Shown here piece after piece: positions 17,471 through 28,775 of a stretch of DNA of 64,000 nucleotides (within the stretch, counting starts at the first letter, position 1; each line of letters opens with the position of its first letter). Source of the stretch: Bacteroidota bacterium (GTDB lineage Bacteria > Bacteroidota > Ignavibacteria > SZUA-365). The notes under the pieces were generated by a model. It did no database searches. It worked only from the letters and a program-made list of their open reading frames with translations, and was not told the origin of the DNA. The translations under genes were made by a program, and so were the position numbers. The stretch spans positions 1 through 64,000 of the forward strand of contig JARYLZ010000008.1 of assembly GCA_029907355.1 (NCBI GenBank). Reading direction: 5' to 3'.

Positions 17471-20400
17471 TCACCCTCCGGCGGTGCCGCCGTGCCTCCG
17501 CTGAAGGGGCTGCAGTTTCACCGAGACGTAGAAAACGAGCAGCATCCCCACGGCGATCGCGCCGAAAAGGACGATGATCGAGGACGACAGGAGGCTCGTG
17601 ATGTCGATGCCGTAGGCGACGGTGCTCTTTGTCGTCACGCGCACGTCGTGCGTCCCGGGGGGGAGCGGGATGGTATATCTCTCGTGGCCTTTCCACACGA
17701 CGAGCTGCTGTTCGAAGCCGTCGATGAACAGCGCGAGAGGCGCCTTGTTGAAGGACGCGAGGCATCGGCCGGTCGAGGTGTAGCGGAACGACACGCTCCG
17801 TTCGCCCTCCTCGAGGGAAACGAGTTCGCCGGTGAGCGACAGCAGGGAGGCGTGGAGGAGATCCGACGAAAAGAAGGGACCGCCTTCGACATCCGTGCGG
17901 ACGGTATGCAGGCCGGGCGGGAGCAGTACCGCACCCCCTGCAGTGGTCCGAACGATGCCGTCCACCTCGATGAGGGGGTGCTGTTCTCCCGCCACGAACG
18001 AAAACGCCACAGGGGAAGAAAAACGGTATCCGCCGGCTATCCGCTGGAGACGGACCGGTGCCGCAGCGGCATGTGCGAGGAAAGGGATGTCCTGGGCGTT
18101 GACGCTCGACTCCGAGTAGATGACGACGCGCGAAGCCTCGTCCGAGCAGACGGATACCAGCTGGAACGCCTCGGTCCCGGTTTGGATGAGCGTCGGGAAC
18201 ATCGTCGGCGCGTCCTCCGGCCTGAAGGCGAGGATGTTGATGTCCAGGCCGAAATTCCGCCCCACCAGGGCGCGATACCGCTCTGCGATCCCGCGGTACC
18301 GACCGGGCTCCTCGGACCATCGGGACATCGGGTCCTCGATGATCGCCGTGAAAGGGTATTCGGCGCGAAGGCTCAAAATGCGTTCGACGTCGATCGCTTG
18401 CGAGACCCGCAACTCGGGGGAGCCGAGATTGTCGAGTACGGTGACGAGGGTTTCGAACCCCGGGCGGGTGCGCGCGATGCGCGCCGCAAGGTCGAGCAGT
18501 CGTCTATGGATGGAGACGATCTCCTCCACGCGGTAATCCTCGAAGGTTTTCCAGGCCACGGGGTTCCTCTTCCAGAAGAACGACGACGACGGGTCCAGCA
18601 GGGAAACGGGGTCGAACCCGTGCTTTTCCGCGAACGCCCGCCTCGCCGAAACGTGCATCGGTGTGAGGAGATCGGCATCGGTGGGCCCGCGGTTTCCGGA
18701 CTCGAAGGACACTTCGGCGAAGTTGACGCCGTCGAAATCGTACTGCCGGAGGAAACGGCCGTACTCCGCAATGACGGCATTCATGCAGGCCGTGTCCGTC
18801 AAGGCGACAGGGTATCGCCAAGACGGCCGGACGTCCGCGCCGAGGCGGTTCTTCTCCCGCCACTGGGGATGATCGTTCCAGAATTTTTGGCTCACCTGCG
18901 GCGGTTCCAACCATGCGTACACGAGGATCCCGTTCGCGTGGCACAGGTCGATCAAGCGCCGGTAGTCGTAGGTGAACTTCGGGTACTGATGCCATCCCGC
19001 GGCGTGGATGGCACGCACACCCGCTGCGGCCCATCGCTTGACGAGATCCTCCACGCTCACGGTCCCCCGGTAGCCGGGGTCGAAGAACATCTCGACGCTG
19101 TTCCGGCGCAAGACGGGAAACAGCTCGAAGTACCGCCGGATGTACTCCGCGATGTACGGGAAACGGCTGAACCCTTCCCCGCTGACCGGGTCGAAACGGC
19201 ACGCGAAATAGAGGATACGGCCGTCCCCGAATTTCCGCCCGATAACGATGGGGGCTTCGCTCCCTTCGTCCTGCGCGAAAATCTCGTCGTCATCCTCGAT
19301 CATCACCTTCGCGAACGACTCGGGCACGCGCCAGCTGATCCCCTCTTCGGGGAATAACCGGTCATGGACCCGGTCTACCTTGAGGACGGTGGTGGTGTGA
19401 CGAATGCCCAGTTCCTTCGTGAACTCCGTCTTCCCGTCCGTGATGCACCCGCCGCCGCGCCGGACCCATTCGACGACGGCGCTGAAATCCCTCACGGAAA
19501 GCGCGTCGACGACGTTATAGGGTACGATCACGAGATTATAGGGCGAAAGATCCAGGTTCCCGCCGACACGGATGGTGTCGACAGGGATGCCGACCGCGTT
19601 GAGGGCCCGGACGAAACTCTGCTGATCGCGCATGGCTCCGCCTTTGGCCGTGGAATCCCACAGGATCGCGACCCGAGCCTCGATGCGGTTCGGTTTCGGC
19701 GGGAACAGGCGGTCGAGAATGCCCTGCAGCGTCCTCGTGACCCTTTGGGCGAATGTCGGTTCACGGCTCCGCAGTTCCGTCGGTGTCGCGACGTAGATTT
19801 CTCCGGACCGGAGGGATACGGACCTCGTGACGACGCCGGTGACGCGATGCGGCTGTGTGGTCGATCGGATGGTTTTCCCTTCCCGGTCGATGATCGTCTC
19901 CCGCAGGTACTGGTCCGAAAGCCTCAGCGTGATCGTCGCCCCTCCCGTTACGATCGCCTTGTCGGGAAGAAGGACGCGGTGCGTGTCTTCACGAAGGTCA
20001 TGGAAAGTGTACCCGAGTTCGCGGACACCCCGGACGAGACGTTCCATCTCGCCGGGCGGAACGTAGGAATGGCAGAAAAACCCCACCCACCCGTCGCGCA
20101 CGCCGAGCGCGACGCGTGCGGCCTCGAGCATGCGTGTCACATTCTCTGCGCTGAGCCCGGGGTCGTCCGGGTCGACGGGGACGTAACCAAGGTTTTCCGG
20201 GTATATTTGTTGCCCATACAGGTCCCGTCGTATCGGGTAGGGGAAGAACTGGCTGTAATCGGCGTTGTTGATGGCGAGGCGCTGTTCCATCGCCGTCGTG
20301 AAAATATTCGAGACGGCTTCGTACGTCGTTCGCGACGCCGTGTAGTGTGGGGTTTCCCAGAGGAGAGGGTAGATGCCGTTCCGCATGCACTCCTCGATTC

Positions 20401-21415
20401 CCTCTACGATCTTCCTCCGCACGCCCTCCACCGTCTCGCCGCGGATCGTGTCGTTCCTCGCCGCATCCCAGAACTCGTAATCGACAGCCGTAACGCCCTT
20501 GTACTGGTGCGTGACGCCGTGCATGAGCACCGTACCCCCCTTGCGGACCATGTAGCGGACGGCATCGGCGAAATCGGGCTTGTCCGATATCGACACCCGG
20601 AGACCGGCCCCCGGGTCGACGTAGAACGGGACGAGGGAAATGACGAAGGGGACGTTCTCCCCCGCGAGCAGATCCGCCACGGCGCGCAGACGATCGGGGT
20701 CCTCGAGCGGATGCACATCTTCGATGCGGATCAGCGCGCGGTGCGAGACGGGGTGATCTCGGTGAAGCATGTCATGGAGGAGATCCGCGAAGAGGAGATA
20801 ACGGTCCGTTTCCGTTGCGGAGGCGAACGGCGAGTCCGCCACGTACCAAAATTCGCCGCTTCGTAGAATGTACGGGACGGTCGACCGTTTCGACGATGCC
20901 GTCGCGATCACCTGACAACGGGAAGGGTCCGTGACGCGCACGATCGTTATGTTCGGCTCCTCCTTCGTAAACGTGTCGTTGCCGCGTCGCACGATAGGGT
21001 AACCGGTGGACGTGTCGACGGCGACCGGTTCGAACCCGTAGTGGACGGAAAAGGGGGCGAACGCATGATAGGCGAGTATGCCCGTGTGGAGCCAGACGAA
21101 CGTACGCGACCGCGCCGATACGTCGCGCAGGAACACGGGGGGAGGCGAACAGTGCAAGGTGAAACCGATGAAGAACACGGCGTCGTAGCGGCCCATCGTC
21201 CCCGCCCGGTAGTCCGCGACAGGGATGATATCGATGTCGGCGTCGAAATGCCCCAGGAGAGCGCCGAGCTGCCGTGCGTCGCCTTTCGCGAGGTTCGCGG
21301 GGACATCCCCCCCTTCGTACACGACGAGAATGGAGAGCGGCGCAGCGTGGAGTGCCTCCGACGACAGGAAGCCTGCCAAAAGAGCCAGGACGAGTATGAA
21401 TCGTTTCCGGGTCAT
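17471..21415 (-). CDS. Multidomain envelope protein: DUF2334 polysaccharide deacetylase-like, GATase1-like and glycoside-hydrolase-like domains, C-terminal TM
   Basis: [36 protein letters not shown] and [13 protein letters not shown] (DUF2334); [25 protein letters not shown]...[16 protein letters not shown]; barrel-like [18 protein letters not shown]...[16 protein letters not shown]-terminal hydrophobic helix. Confidence 0.8.
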   Translation of the reverse strand: MTRKRFILVLALLAGFLSSEALHAAPLSILVVYEGGDVPANLAKGDARQLGALLGHFDADIDIIPVADYRAGTMGRYDAVFFIGFTLHCSPPPVFLRDVSARSRTFVWLHTGILAYHAFAPFSVHYGFEPVAVDTSTGYPIVRRGNDTFTKEEPNITIVRVTDPSRCQVIATASSKRSTVPYILRSGEFWYVADSPFASATETDRYLLFADLLHDMLHRDHPVSHRALIRIEDVHPLEDPDRLRAVADLLAGENVPFVISLVPFYVDPGAGLRVSISDKPDFADAVRYMVRKGGTVLMHGVTHQYKGVTAVDYEFWDAARNDTIRGETVEGVRRKIVEGIEECMRNGIYPLLWETPHYTASRTTYEAVSNIFTTAMEQRLAINNADYSQFFPYPIRRDLYGQQIYPENLGYVPVDPDDPGLSAENVTRMLEAARVALGVRDGWVGFFCHSYVPPGEMERLVRGVRELGYTFHDLREDTHRVLLPDKAIVTGGATITLRLSDQYLRETIIDREGKTIRSTTQPHRVTGVVTRSVSLRSGEIYVATPTELRSREPTFAQRVTRTLQGILDRLFPPKPNRIEARVAILWDSTAKGGAMRDQQSFVRALNAVGIPVDTIRVGGNLDLSPYNLVIVPYNVVDALSVRDFSAVVEWVRRGGGCITDGKTEFTKELGIRHTTTVLKVDRVHDRLFPEEGISWRVPESFAKVMIEDDDEIFAQDEGSEAPIVIGRKFGDGRILYFACRFDPVSGEGFSRFPYIAEYIRRYFELFPVLRRNSVEMFFDPGYRGTVSVEDLVKRWAAAGVRAIHAAGWHQYPKFTYDYRRLIDLCHANGILVYAWLEPPQVSQKFWNDHPQWREKNRLGADVRPSWRYPVALTDTACMNAVIAEYGRFLRQYDFDGVNFAEVSFESGNRGPTDADLLTPMHVSARRAFAEKHGFDPVSLLDPSSSFFWKRNPVAWKTFEDYRVEEIVSIHRRLLDLAARIARTRPGFETLVTVLDNLGSPELRVSQAIDVERILSLRAEYPFTAIIEDPMSRWSEEPGRYRGIAERYRALVGRNFGLDINILAFRPEDAPTMFPTLIQTGTEAFQLVSVCSDEASRVVIYSESSVNAQDIPFLAHAAAAPVRLQRIAGGYRFSSPVAFSFVAGEQHPLIEVDGIVRTTAGGAVLLPPGLHTVRTDVEGGPFFSSDLLHASLLSLTGELVSLEEGERSVSFRYTSTGRCLASFNKAPLALFIDGFEQQLVVWKGHERYTIPLPPGTHDVRVTTKSTVAYGIDITSLLSSSIIVLFGAIAVGMLLVFYVSVKLQPLQRRHGGTAGG

Positions 21416-21419
21416 GTGT

Positions 21420-23819
21420 TCATTTTACCACGGTAATGGGAATCACGCTGGCCGCATCGCCTGTCTTCAGGACTCCGTAATATGTGCCCGAAGAGGGGAA
21501 ATCCCTCATGTCCACGGGAATGGACAAGCGACCGTCTCCCGCCGTGAGAACGGTATGGGTAAGATCGAGCACCTGCCTCCCTGTCCTGTCGTACATGACG
21601 AGCGAGGGCGCCGCACGCCAGCCGGGCGAGAGAAAGATCGTGATGACCGACCGGCTTGTGACGGGGTTCGGGGCGACCGTTTCGAGCCGGGCACCGCCGC
21701 CGTCGAAGAAAGAAAAAAAGACTTCCGCCTCCGGAAACAAGGTCTCCGTCCCGTCCATATCCACGCAGCGCAGGCGGTAGCGGACGGTGTCGCCCCCTCG
21801 GTCTCCGCACGGGTCCGCCAGGGAATAGCGCGCTCCGCTCCCATCGCCGCTTCGTGCCGGGAAGAAAGCCCGTTGCTCCCAACCGCGCCCCGCGTGCCGT
21901 TCGACGAGAAACCCCACAACGCCCTCCTCTTGCGCCGTTTCCCATCGGATGAAGGCGGAGGAACCCAACGGTTCGACCGAAAAGAGGGAGAGCGTGACCG
22001 GCGTGGGGTACGATGCGTTCGCGAGCACCATGCCGTATTCGCCGGTACAGAAAGCGACGCCTCCCGCGAGAGCGGCACCGTAAACGGCATACGTCGTGTG
22101 CACCGGGTCGGGTGTCCAGTTCCACCCTCCGTCGCTGCTCCGGAGGATCAGCCCGCCTTCGCCCACGGCGAAGAGATCCGTCGGAGAAGTCTGCACGACG
22201 CGGTAGATCGGCACCGTCACGTTGGTCGTCGTCGAGTCCCAATCGGCACCTGCATTCGTCGTGGCCAGCAACACGCCGGCGTCCCCGGAAACCCACCCCC
22301 TGTCCGCCGAGAGGACGACAGAGAAGAGTGCGTCGAGCGTGTAGGAGGTTTGAGGAACCCATGTCGCACCGCCGTTCGTCGTCCGAAGAATGACGCCGTC
22401 CGCCCCGACGGCCGTCCCGAGCATGTCGGTGAGCATATCCACCGCGAAGAGGTCCTTGAACGTCCCGCTGGGGACGGGTGTCCATGCCGCGCCCCCGTTG
22501 GTGGACTTGAGGATTCTGCCGCCGGCGCCGACGGCGAAGCCGACGGTCGGCGTCGGGAAATCGATGCCGTTCAGCGCGCTCGTCACCCCGCTCGGTACGA
22601 CGGTCCAGACCGCTCCTCCGTCCGTTGTCCGGAGGATCACACCGCCCGACCCGCATGCCCATGCCCGCAGCGCGTCGACAGCGCACACGGCATAGAGGGG
22701 GAGTTGTGTCCCTGAATTCTGCACTTGCCACGTCCATCCCCCGTCGCTGCTTTTCACGATGGTACCGGCGTCTCCCACGGCCCAGACCGCGTTGACGACC
22801 GCCCCCGCCACCGCGTTGAGTGCGGCCCGTGCACCCGTGACGACGCTGCCGAACACCATCGCCGACGAGGAGCGCGTGATCTCTCCCTCCAGTCCGACGA
22901 GGACCACCGCGGTCGTCGTGCCCCCCCCCGCCACCATTCCCTCGAAGCCGTTCGTCGTCCCCGAAGCGAGGGCGCTCCATGTCGCTCCGCCGTCCGTCGA
23001 CCTGAGGATCGTCCCGTTCTCGCCGCATGCATAACCGTTCATCGCGTCGAGAAACACGACCTTGTTGAGGTCCTGGGTCGTACCCGTGCCTGCCGATCGT
23101 GTCCACGTATTTCCGCCGTTCGTCGTCATGAGTACGGTTCCGTACGTTCCCGCTGCCCATCCGTGCTGTGCATCGAGGAAGAAGACGCCGAGGAGATCCG
23201 CCATAGGACCGAACACGGTCTGCGCGACCCAGGTCGCCCCGCCGTCCGTCGTGCGGCGGATGGTTTTTCCCGCACCGACACACCACCCCCTCTGCTGGTC
23301 GACGAAGCAGATGTCGTTGAGATTACTCGAGGCGTTGCTGGCCTGCGGCGTCCATGTCGTCCCGTTCGTGCTAAAGAAGATGAGACCGTTGTCCCCTACG
23401 CAATAGATACCGCTTCCCGTGCTCGTGACTTGGTTGATCCCTTCGGTGGTGGGACGCGTCAGCGGTACCCAGGTCGTACCCCCGTCCGTCGTTGAGAGGA
23501 CCACGCCGTCGTCCCCCGCAGCAAGGGCGGTGGTGGGGCCGATCGCTTTCACGCCGCGGAGAAACGAGTAGACGCTGCTTTCCTGCGTTTCCCATGTCGC
23601 GCCCCCGTTCGTCGTCCGGACGATGATCCCCGCGTTCCCTACCGCCCAACCTATGGGCGACGCCGTGGCGAAGGACACGTTCCAGAGATCGTTCCCTTGA
23701 GGTCTGGGGTTTCTCCATCCCCATTGCGCTGCGGTGCTCCCCGCCATGAGGGCGAGGCACGAAAGGATAAAAAGCACAGGGTTTCCGGATATCCGCAGCA
23801 ATCTGCTCAAGATGCTCAT
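21420..23819 (-). CDS. YCF48/BNR-repeat secreted protein with T9SS C-terminal sorting domain
   Basis: Repeated (R/K)(T/S)TDGGATW...GWAVG motifs; C-terminus [20 protein letters not shown]...[12 protein letters not shown]...[23 protein letters not shown] is T9SS type A-like. Confidence 0.92.
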   Translation of the reverse strand: MSILSRLLRISGNPVLFILSCLALMAGSTAAQWGWRNPRPQGNDLWNVSFATASPIGWAVGNAGIIVRTTNGGATWETQESSVYSFLRGVKAIGPTTALAAGDDGVVLSTTDGGTTWVPLTRPTTEGINQVTSTGSGIYCVGDNGLIFFSTNGTTWTPQASNASSNLNDICFVDQQRGWCVGAGKTIRRTTDGGATWVAQTVFGPMADLLGVFFLDAQHGWAAGTYGTVLMTTNGGNTWTRSAGTGTTQDLNKVVFLDAMNGYACGENGTILRSTDGGATWSALASGTTNGFEGMVAGGGTTTAVVLVGLEGEITRSSSAMVFGSVVTGARAALNAVAGAVVNAVWAVGDAGTIVKSSDGGWTWQVQNSGTQLPLYAVCAVDALRAWACGSGGVILRTTDGGAVWTVVPSGVTSALNGIDFPTPTVGFAVGAGGRILKSTNGGAAWTPVPSGTFKDLFAVDMLTDMLGTAVGADGVILRTTNGGATWVPQTSYTLDALFSVVLSADRGWVSGDAGVLLATTNAGADWDSTTTNVTVPIYRVVQTSPTDLFAVGEGGLILRSSDGGWNWTPDPVHTTYAVYGAALAGGVAFCTGEYGMVLANASYPTPVTLSLFSVEPLGSSAFIRWETAQEEGVVGFLVERHAGRGWEQRAFFPARSGDGSGARYSLADPCGDRGGDTVRYRLRCVDMDGTETLFPEAEVFFSFFDGGGARLETVAPNPVTSRSVITIFLSPGWRAAPSLVMYDRTGRQVLDLTHTVLTAGDGRLSIPVDMRDFPSSGTYYGVLKTGDAASVIPITVVK
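21950..23720 (-). repeat. Imperfect in-gene repeats encoding YCF48/BNR-like units
   Basis: Recurring + strand word ccgtccgtcgt / ccgttcgtcgt (antisense of T-T-D-G-G / T-T-N-G-G codons). Confidence 0.75.
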
Positions 23820-23900
23820 GTTCTCTCAGAGGTGAGGTATTGTCGGGGAAATGACAGAGATGTTCTTTTTCACCGTGTTACCCTAATGCATCGGGGAAAC

Positions 23901-26045
23901 TCAATGTGTGAAATGAACGGCCTGGAGACTCCGATTCCCATTCCACTCTAAAACGAGGAAGTATATACCTGCGGTCGGGAAATCGTCCGCGTAAAGGGTG
24001 AGTTCTCCAGTCCCGCCAACCGAAGACCGCGAGGCAAGACGGTGGAGAAGCGATGCACTGAGATCGCGAACGAGACAGCCGTAGACATCATAGATGCGGA
24101 GCGTGATGTCCGCTAGCGGAAAGCCCACACCCTCGACGCGGGCTGTGCTCCGCACGGGCACGATCGTTTCTCGCGTGAACGGGTTCGGGTAAGCAGGGCC
24201 GAGCTGAAACGTCTGCTCTTCCCTATCCCGCTCGACATGCACCACATGCTGCGTGTTCGTGAGAACCGTCCCGTAATCGCCCGATATCATCACGGTTCCA
24301 TCCCGCGCGTCGATGCAGAACAGGTCGTGGAACGTCGGGCAATACTGCCTGCACCAATGTATTCCCCCGTCCGAGGAGCGAAGGACGAGTCCGGAATCGC
24401 CGACCGCCCAGAGGTCCGAGCGGTCGAGACCGGCGATGACGTACAGAGATCCCCCGACGCCCGAGGTCTGCACCACCCACGTTTCCCCGCCGTCCGTCGT
24501 GTGGGCGATGGAACCCTCGTCGCCCACCGACCAGCCTTCCGAGATCCCCATGAAACGGACCCAGTACATGGTCCGGGATGTGCCTGTACGGCTTCTCCGC
24601 CATGAACCCCCGCCGTCGGTGCTCCGGAGGACAATTCCGTTTTCGCCAACGACGACTACGTTGTCGGCATCGAAAGCATGGAGACCATACAGGTATTCTA
24701 CGACGCCGGCGTCCCTGCGCACCCATGTCGCGCCCCCGTCCGTCGTTCGGAGTATGCATCCGAGTTCGCCGACAGCCCAGCCGTCCCATTCGTTCGCGAA
24801 ATCCACGGCGAGCAGAATATTCGAGTACGGGTTCGTCTGCTGGATCCACGTCCTGCCGCCGTCCCGGGTGTGGAGAATGATCCCATATTCGCCGACCGCC
24901 CATGTCTTCGAAGCGGAAACGGTTTTCCCCCCATAGAGGTTGTTTCGGAAGCCCGTGTTTTCCTCCGTCCACGTCGCCCCGCCGTCCGTCGTGTGAATGA
25001 CGATGCCGCTTTCACCGAAGCCCCAGCCGTTTCGGCCGTCGGCGAAGCTGATCCAGTTCACGCTTTTCCGTGTCCCGAACGAAACCGCTCTCCACGAGAC
25101 GCCGGCATCGGTGGAGAGAAGCATATACCCGAAATCCCCGACGACAATGATGTTCTGGTCCTCACCCCCCACGCCTTCGAGCACTTCATCCCCGAGACCG
25201 CTCTCGATCCGTCTCCATAAAGCGCCTCCGTCCATGGAGTGCAGTAGAATGCCCCCGTCGCAGGCGGCCCAGAGGCCGATCGGCCCGGCGTAGAGCGCAT
25301 TGATGTTGCGGTTGATACCGGACTGCTGGGTGTCCCAGCGCAAACCGCCGTTCACCGTCGTATAGAGGGATCCGCCCGAACCCGCTACCCAGCCCGTCGT
25401 CTGGTTCACGAAAACGATGTCGAAAAGGTCGGGGCGTCCCTGGACGTTTCTCCGGTCCCATGATGCCCCTCCGTCCGTCGTTCTCAGGACGGTTCCCGAT
25501 GCGCCCGCTGCGTAACCGTGTGTCGCGGAAACGAAGTAAACCGCGTTGAGCGTGACGGATACGCCGGTGGATTGCACGGCCCACGTTTCCCCGCCGTCGG
25601 TTGTCCGTATCATCGTTCCGTTGTCCCCGCATGCCCAACCGTTCAAGGCATCCAGGAAGACCACGTCGTTCAGACCTTCCGTCGTACCCGTCGCGCATTC
25701 CTTCCACTCGTACCCACCGTTCGTCGTCCTCATGCAGGTTCCGTTATCACCGACGGCGAAAGCGACGCGATCGTCGACGACGGCGACGGCGATGAGGTCA
25801 TCCGTGAGGCCGTCCATCTCGCTGTACCATGTCGAGCCGCCATCGAACGAATGGAGAATCGTCCCGTCGTCGCCTACGGACCACGTATTCGAGCGATCCG
25901 CGAAACCGACGCTCGTGAGACGGTTTCCCTGGGGTTTCGGGTTGGACCACATCAACCGTCCCTGAGCGAAGGCGGCGGTAGGGAAGAGGAGAAGAATGAA
26001 AAATGAAATCTGTCGGAGGATGGGGACGCAGGTGTCGAGGCGCAT
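23901..26045 (-). CDS. YCF48/BNR-repeat secreted protein with T9SS C-terminal sorting domain (paralog of upstream neighbour)
   Basis: Probable start MRLDTCVPILRQISFFILLLFPTAAFAQ (signal peptide); TTDGGATW repeats; C-terminus FQLGPAYPNPFTRETIVPV...LRIYDVYGCLVRDL...GIYFLVLEWNGNRSLQAVHFTH. Confidence 0.9.
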   Translation of the reverse strand: MRLDTCVPILRQISFFILLLFPTAAFAQGRLMWSNPKPQGNRLTSVGFADRSNTWSVGDDGTILHSFDGGSTWYSEMDGLTDDLIAVAVVDDRVAFAVGDNGTCMRTTNGGYEWKECATGTTEGLNDVVFLDALNGWACGDNGTMIRTTDGGETWAVQSTGVSVTLNAVYFVSATHGYAAGASGTVLRTTDGGASWDRRNVQGRPDLFDIVFVNQTTGWVAGSGGSLYTTVNGGLRWDTQQSGINRNINALYAGPIGLWAACDGGILLHSMDGGALWRRIESGLGDEVLEGVGGEDQNIIVVGDFGYMLLSTDAGVSWRAVSFGTRKSVNWISFADGRNGWGFGESGIVIHTTDGGATWTEENTGFRNNLYGGKTVSASKTWAVGEYGIILHTRDGGRTWIQQTNPYSNILLAVDFANEWDGWAVGELGCILRTTDGGATWVRRDAGVVEYLYGLHAFDADNVVVVGENGIVLRSTDGGGSWRRSRTGTSRTMYWVRFMGISEGWSVGDEGSIAHTTDGGETWVVQTSGVGGSLYVIAGLDRSDLWAVGDSGLVLRSSDGGIHWCRQYCPTFHDLFCIDARDGTVMISGDYGTVLTNTQHVVHVERDREEQTFQLGPAYPNPFTRETIVPVRSTARVEGVGFPLADITLRIYDVYGCLVRDLSASLLHRLASRSSVGGTGELTLYADDFPTAGIYFLVLEWNGNRSLQAVHFTH
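24340..25900 (-). repeat. Imperfect in-gene repeats encoding YCF48/BNR-like units
   Basis: Same TTDGG(A/E)TW repeat pattern as the adjacent paralog. Confidence 0.75.
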
Positions 26046-26246
26046 GGATGCATATATGAGTCGGGGGAGATACGCGATCTGCCAGCACAGCGTGTGGGCA
26101 GATGGTTTCAAATATAGCCCGGGAAGAATTGCCCGCCAGTCCCTCCGAAATGGGACAGAGAAAATTCCTTCCAGGACAGTAGGTAAGCCCTGACAGACGG
26201 ATCGAATCGGGCTACCGTCCTTTCAAGATGGGATGTCGCGATGCCC

Positions 26247-28328
26247 TTAACGAACGACGAGAACGAGGCGTTCCCGGCAGGAGGCTCCTTTCAGAGCCAT
26301 GACCAGGAGATAAGCCCCCGGCCTCAGGGTTGGAATACCCTCCCAGACGAACACGTGAGAGCCTTCCTCGTAATGGCGGGAAACCGCATGACTCACGGAT
26401 GACCCGATAGAGGAATAGAGCATGAACGACACATCTCCTGCTTCACGGAGATGGAAAGCCACCTTCACCTCCTGCGCATCTGCGCGGAGCGGATGCGGAG
26501 TGACGATGAGGCTTTCGTCCAACCGCGCCGCATCCGAGACGACTTCGACGACGGGTGAGAGGGTCGATGTGCCGGTACGATCGATTTGGCGCAACCGGTA
26601 GGAGTGGACCGTTTCCCCCGACCAGGCCGTCTCGTCGATGTAACGGTATCCTTTCGGAGAGTTGGATACGCCGTAGCCCTCCACGAAGGCGATCGCAGTC
26701 CATGCACGGCGGTCGATAGACCGCTCGATCTCGAATCCGTAATTGTTCGATTCCGTCGCCGTTCTCCAAGAGAGGAGCACGCGATTCCCGTCTTTCCTTG
26801 CCATGAAAGAAACGAGCTCCACGGGGAGAGGGATCTGGGAAACGATTTCCATGATCTTTCCCGATGCACCGTCCGTGGCTCCGTTCCGGGGGAATTCCGT
26901 CAGGCTGGGACTGTTCGTCTCCCCTCCGGAACCGCCTACAACGGACATCGGGACGAATCCGCCCTTGTATGCGATGAAACCGCCGCCGCCACCTCCACCG
27001 GGACCTTCTGCCTCGTTCCAGGTGATGAACTGCCTCCCTCCCTTTCCTCCGCGAGCGGAGAGGGAAATTCCCGAGATCGAGGTGTTTGCCTGAACGATGA
27101 CACTTCCGCCGCCGCCACCTCCTCCCGGCCCATCATTCCCGATCCCATAAGTATCTGTGCCGTTAGCCCCATCCGCACTCACGCTCCCCAAACCTGTCAC
27201 GAAATTTGAGAAGAGCACGACGATACCGCCCCCCCGTCCTCCCTTGCCTCCCGCGTTGTTGTTCGCATCGCCTGCACCGCCGCCACCGCCGAAAAAGACG
27301 TGGTGTACCGGATCGGCAATCAACGGATGTCCTCCGCGGCCACCCTTTTCCTGACGATTGTCCCCACCCCAATTCGTGATGCCCGGTCCTGCGTTCAACG
27401 CGTTGCGTCTATTCGCCGAATAGGAATATCCTCCGCGGCCGCCGCCCGACGACACCGATGCCGCTCTTCCGTGAACGAACCATCCCGGGTCCGACTGCCA
27501 TGCGGATGCCCCCGCGACGGTATCGGGCATGTTCCCATGGCCGGACCAGGGGATTCCGTTGTCTCCGTTGGCTCCGCCGCCGCCGCCACTGTTATGGGAA
27601 TTGCCTCCGCCGCCGCCGTTCGCGGGCGCACCTCTCCCATAGCGCCCGTTCGGGAGCACGGACGCGTGTCCTGCTATGCTCTCCCCTTTTTCACCTCCAT
27701 ATGACTCGTCCGTGGAGCGATAGGTCGGAATGGCCGACGGGAAAGCAACCGATGAATTATCGAGTAATCCGCCGCGGAAACCCAACGTGTCGGCGACGAT
27801 TCTGCCGTTTATCATCGCGGTGTCGCGGACGTGTACGGCGACGATTCCACCCTTCTGCCCGTCCCACGGCTGGCCGGTGATGGTCGAACCGGAAGGGACG
27901 ATCAACGTGGTGTATTGCGGCACTCGTACGACTTGTACGTTTCCGGAAGCGGTGTAATTCTGGAGAAAGGATGGGGAGACGGTCAATGTAGAACTCTCGA
28001 CCGCGATCACCTGCCGAAACTCGTAATTCCCGGCATTGTTATATGCGATAATATTGCCATACGTAGAATCGTCGCTCGTGTTGATCTGCACCCCCTGTGC
28101 CTGGTAGATCATGACGAGATCCCCCGGAGAAAATCCTACCGTGCTCTCGACAGCGACGGTACCGGTTCCCTGGACAATGTTTGAAGTCACTCGCGTGTAC
28201 AGGTTCACGATCTCCATGCCGGAGGCGATTTTCCTGCCGTCTTTGCCCGGTGTTTGAGAAAAGACGAAAAACCCTTCTCCCGTGAACAGAGAGATACCGA
28301 TGAAAAACAAGACGCGTGCGAAACTCAT
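26247..28328 (-). CDS. Secreted Gly-rich protein with T9SS-type C-terminus
   Basis: Signal peptide at MSFARVLFFIGISLFTGEGFFVFSQ; poly-Gly tracts; LPVELVSFMARKDGNRVLLSWRTATESNNYGFEIERS domain common in T9SS cargo; C-terminal LIVTPHPLRADAQEVKVAFHLREAG...LRPGAYLLVMALKGASCRERLVLVVR. Confidence 0.85.
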   Translation of the reverse strand: MSFARVLFFIGISLFTGEGFFVFSQTPGKDGRKIASGMEIVNLYTRVTSNIVQGTGTVAVESTVGFSPGDLVMIYQAQGVQINTSDDSTYGNIIAYNNAGNYEFRQVIAVESSTLTVSPSFLQNYTASGNVQVVRVPQYTTLIVPSGSTITGQPWDGQKGGIVAVHVRDTAMINGRIVADTLGFRGGLLDNSSVAFPSAIPTYRSTDESYGGEKGESIAGHASVLPNGRYGRGAPANGGGGGNSHNSGGGGGANGDNGIPWSGHGNMPDTVAGASAWQSDPGWFVHGRAASVSSGGGRGGYSYSANRRNALNAGPGITNWGGDNRQEKGGRGGHPLIADPVHHVFFGGGGGAGDANNNAGGKGGRGGGIVVLFSNFVTGLGSVSADGANGTDTYGIGNDGPGGGGGGGSVIVQANTSISGISLSARGGKGGRQFITWNEAEGPGGGGGGGFIAYKGGFVPMSVVGGSGGETNSPSLTEFPRNGATDGASGKIMEIVSQIPLPVELVSFMARKDGNRVLLSWRTATESNNYGFEIERSIDRRAWTAIAFVEGYGVSNSPKGYRYIDETAWSGETVHSYRLRQIDRTGTSTLSPVVEVVSDAARLDESLIVTPHPLRADAQEVKVAFHLREAGDVSFMLYSSIGSSVSHAVSRHYEEGSHVFVWEGIPTLRPGAYLLVMALKGASCRERLVLVVR
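26930..27690 (-). repeat. Low-complexity Gly-rich coding region
   Basis: Multiple (GGN)n tracts such as GPGGGGGGGS, GEGPGGGGGGGF-like and NGGGGGNSHNSGGGGGANG. Confidence 0.8.
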
Positions 28329-28775
28329 GCTCAAATCCACCCCTGTAGTTAAAAAAGGAACACGTTTCCTCAAGCCGGTACCGGACGGCTCTCCCATTGA
28401 CACGGCACCCCGAATTGGGATATCCAGAGTAAACATTTACCATAATCATGCCAACAAACCGCCTATTCCTGTTTTCACTATACTTAACGATGAAAACATC
28501 GAGCGCTCATGATCATTAGCCATGAAAAAAAAGGCATCGTATCGCGAATAGAGAGAAGAAAAATCAAAGAAACCTTACAGGGATTGCCCTACAGATCCGG
28601 ATCTCTACGATAGGGAAACCCTCGCTTTCGGTCGATGCAGTCTGCGACGATGTCTTGTATGTTGTAGCCGCACGGCATAGTTTCCCGTGCCTCGTCGGCG
28701 AAGAAGGGATGCGACGGGTACCGGCTCGTCCCTGAGAGGATCTCGGGCAACAGAAACGCGCCACATTCAACGAAG

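Noticed and set aside
17117-19357. 746-aa plus-strand ORF
   Set aside because: Antisense frame over the GT2 and DUF2334/GH genes, no recognisable domains.
26930-27690. Mycobacterial PE_PGRS-like protein or collagen-like protein
   Set aside because: Gly-rich but lacks PE domain and GXY periodicity; the N-terminal domain, Fn3-like domain and T9SS-type tail fit a T9SS cargo protein.
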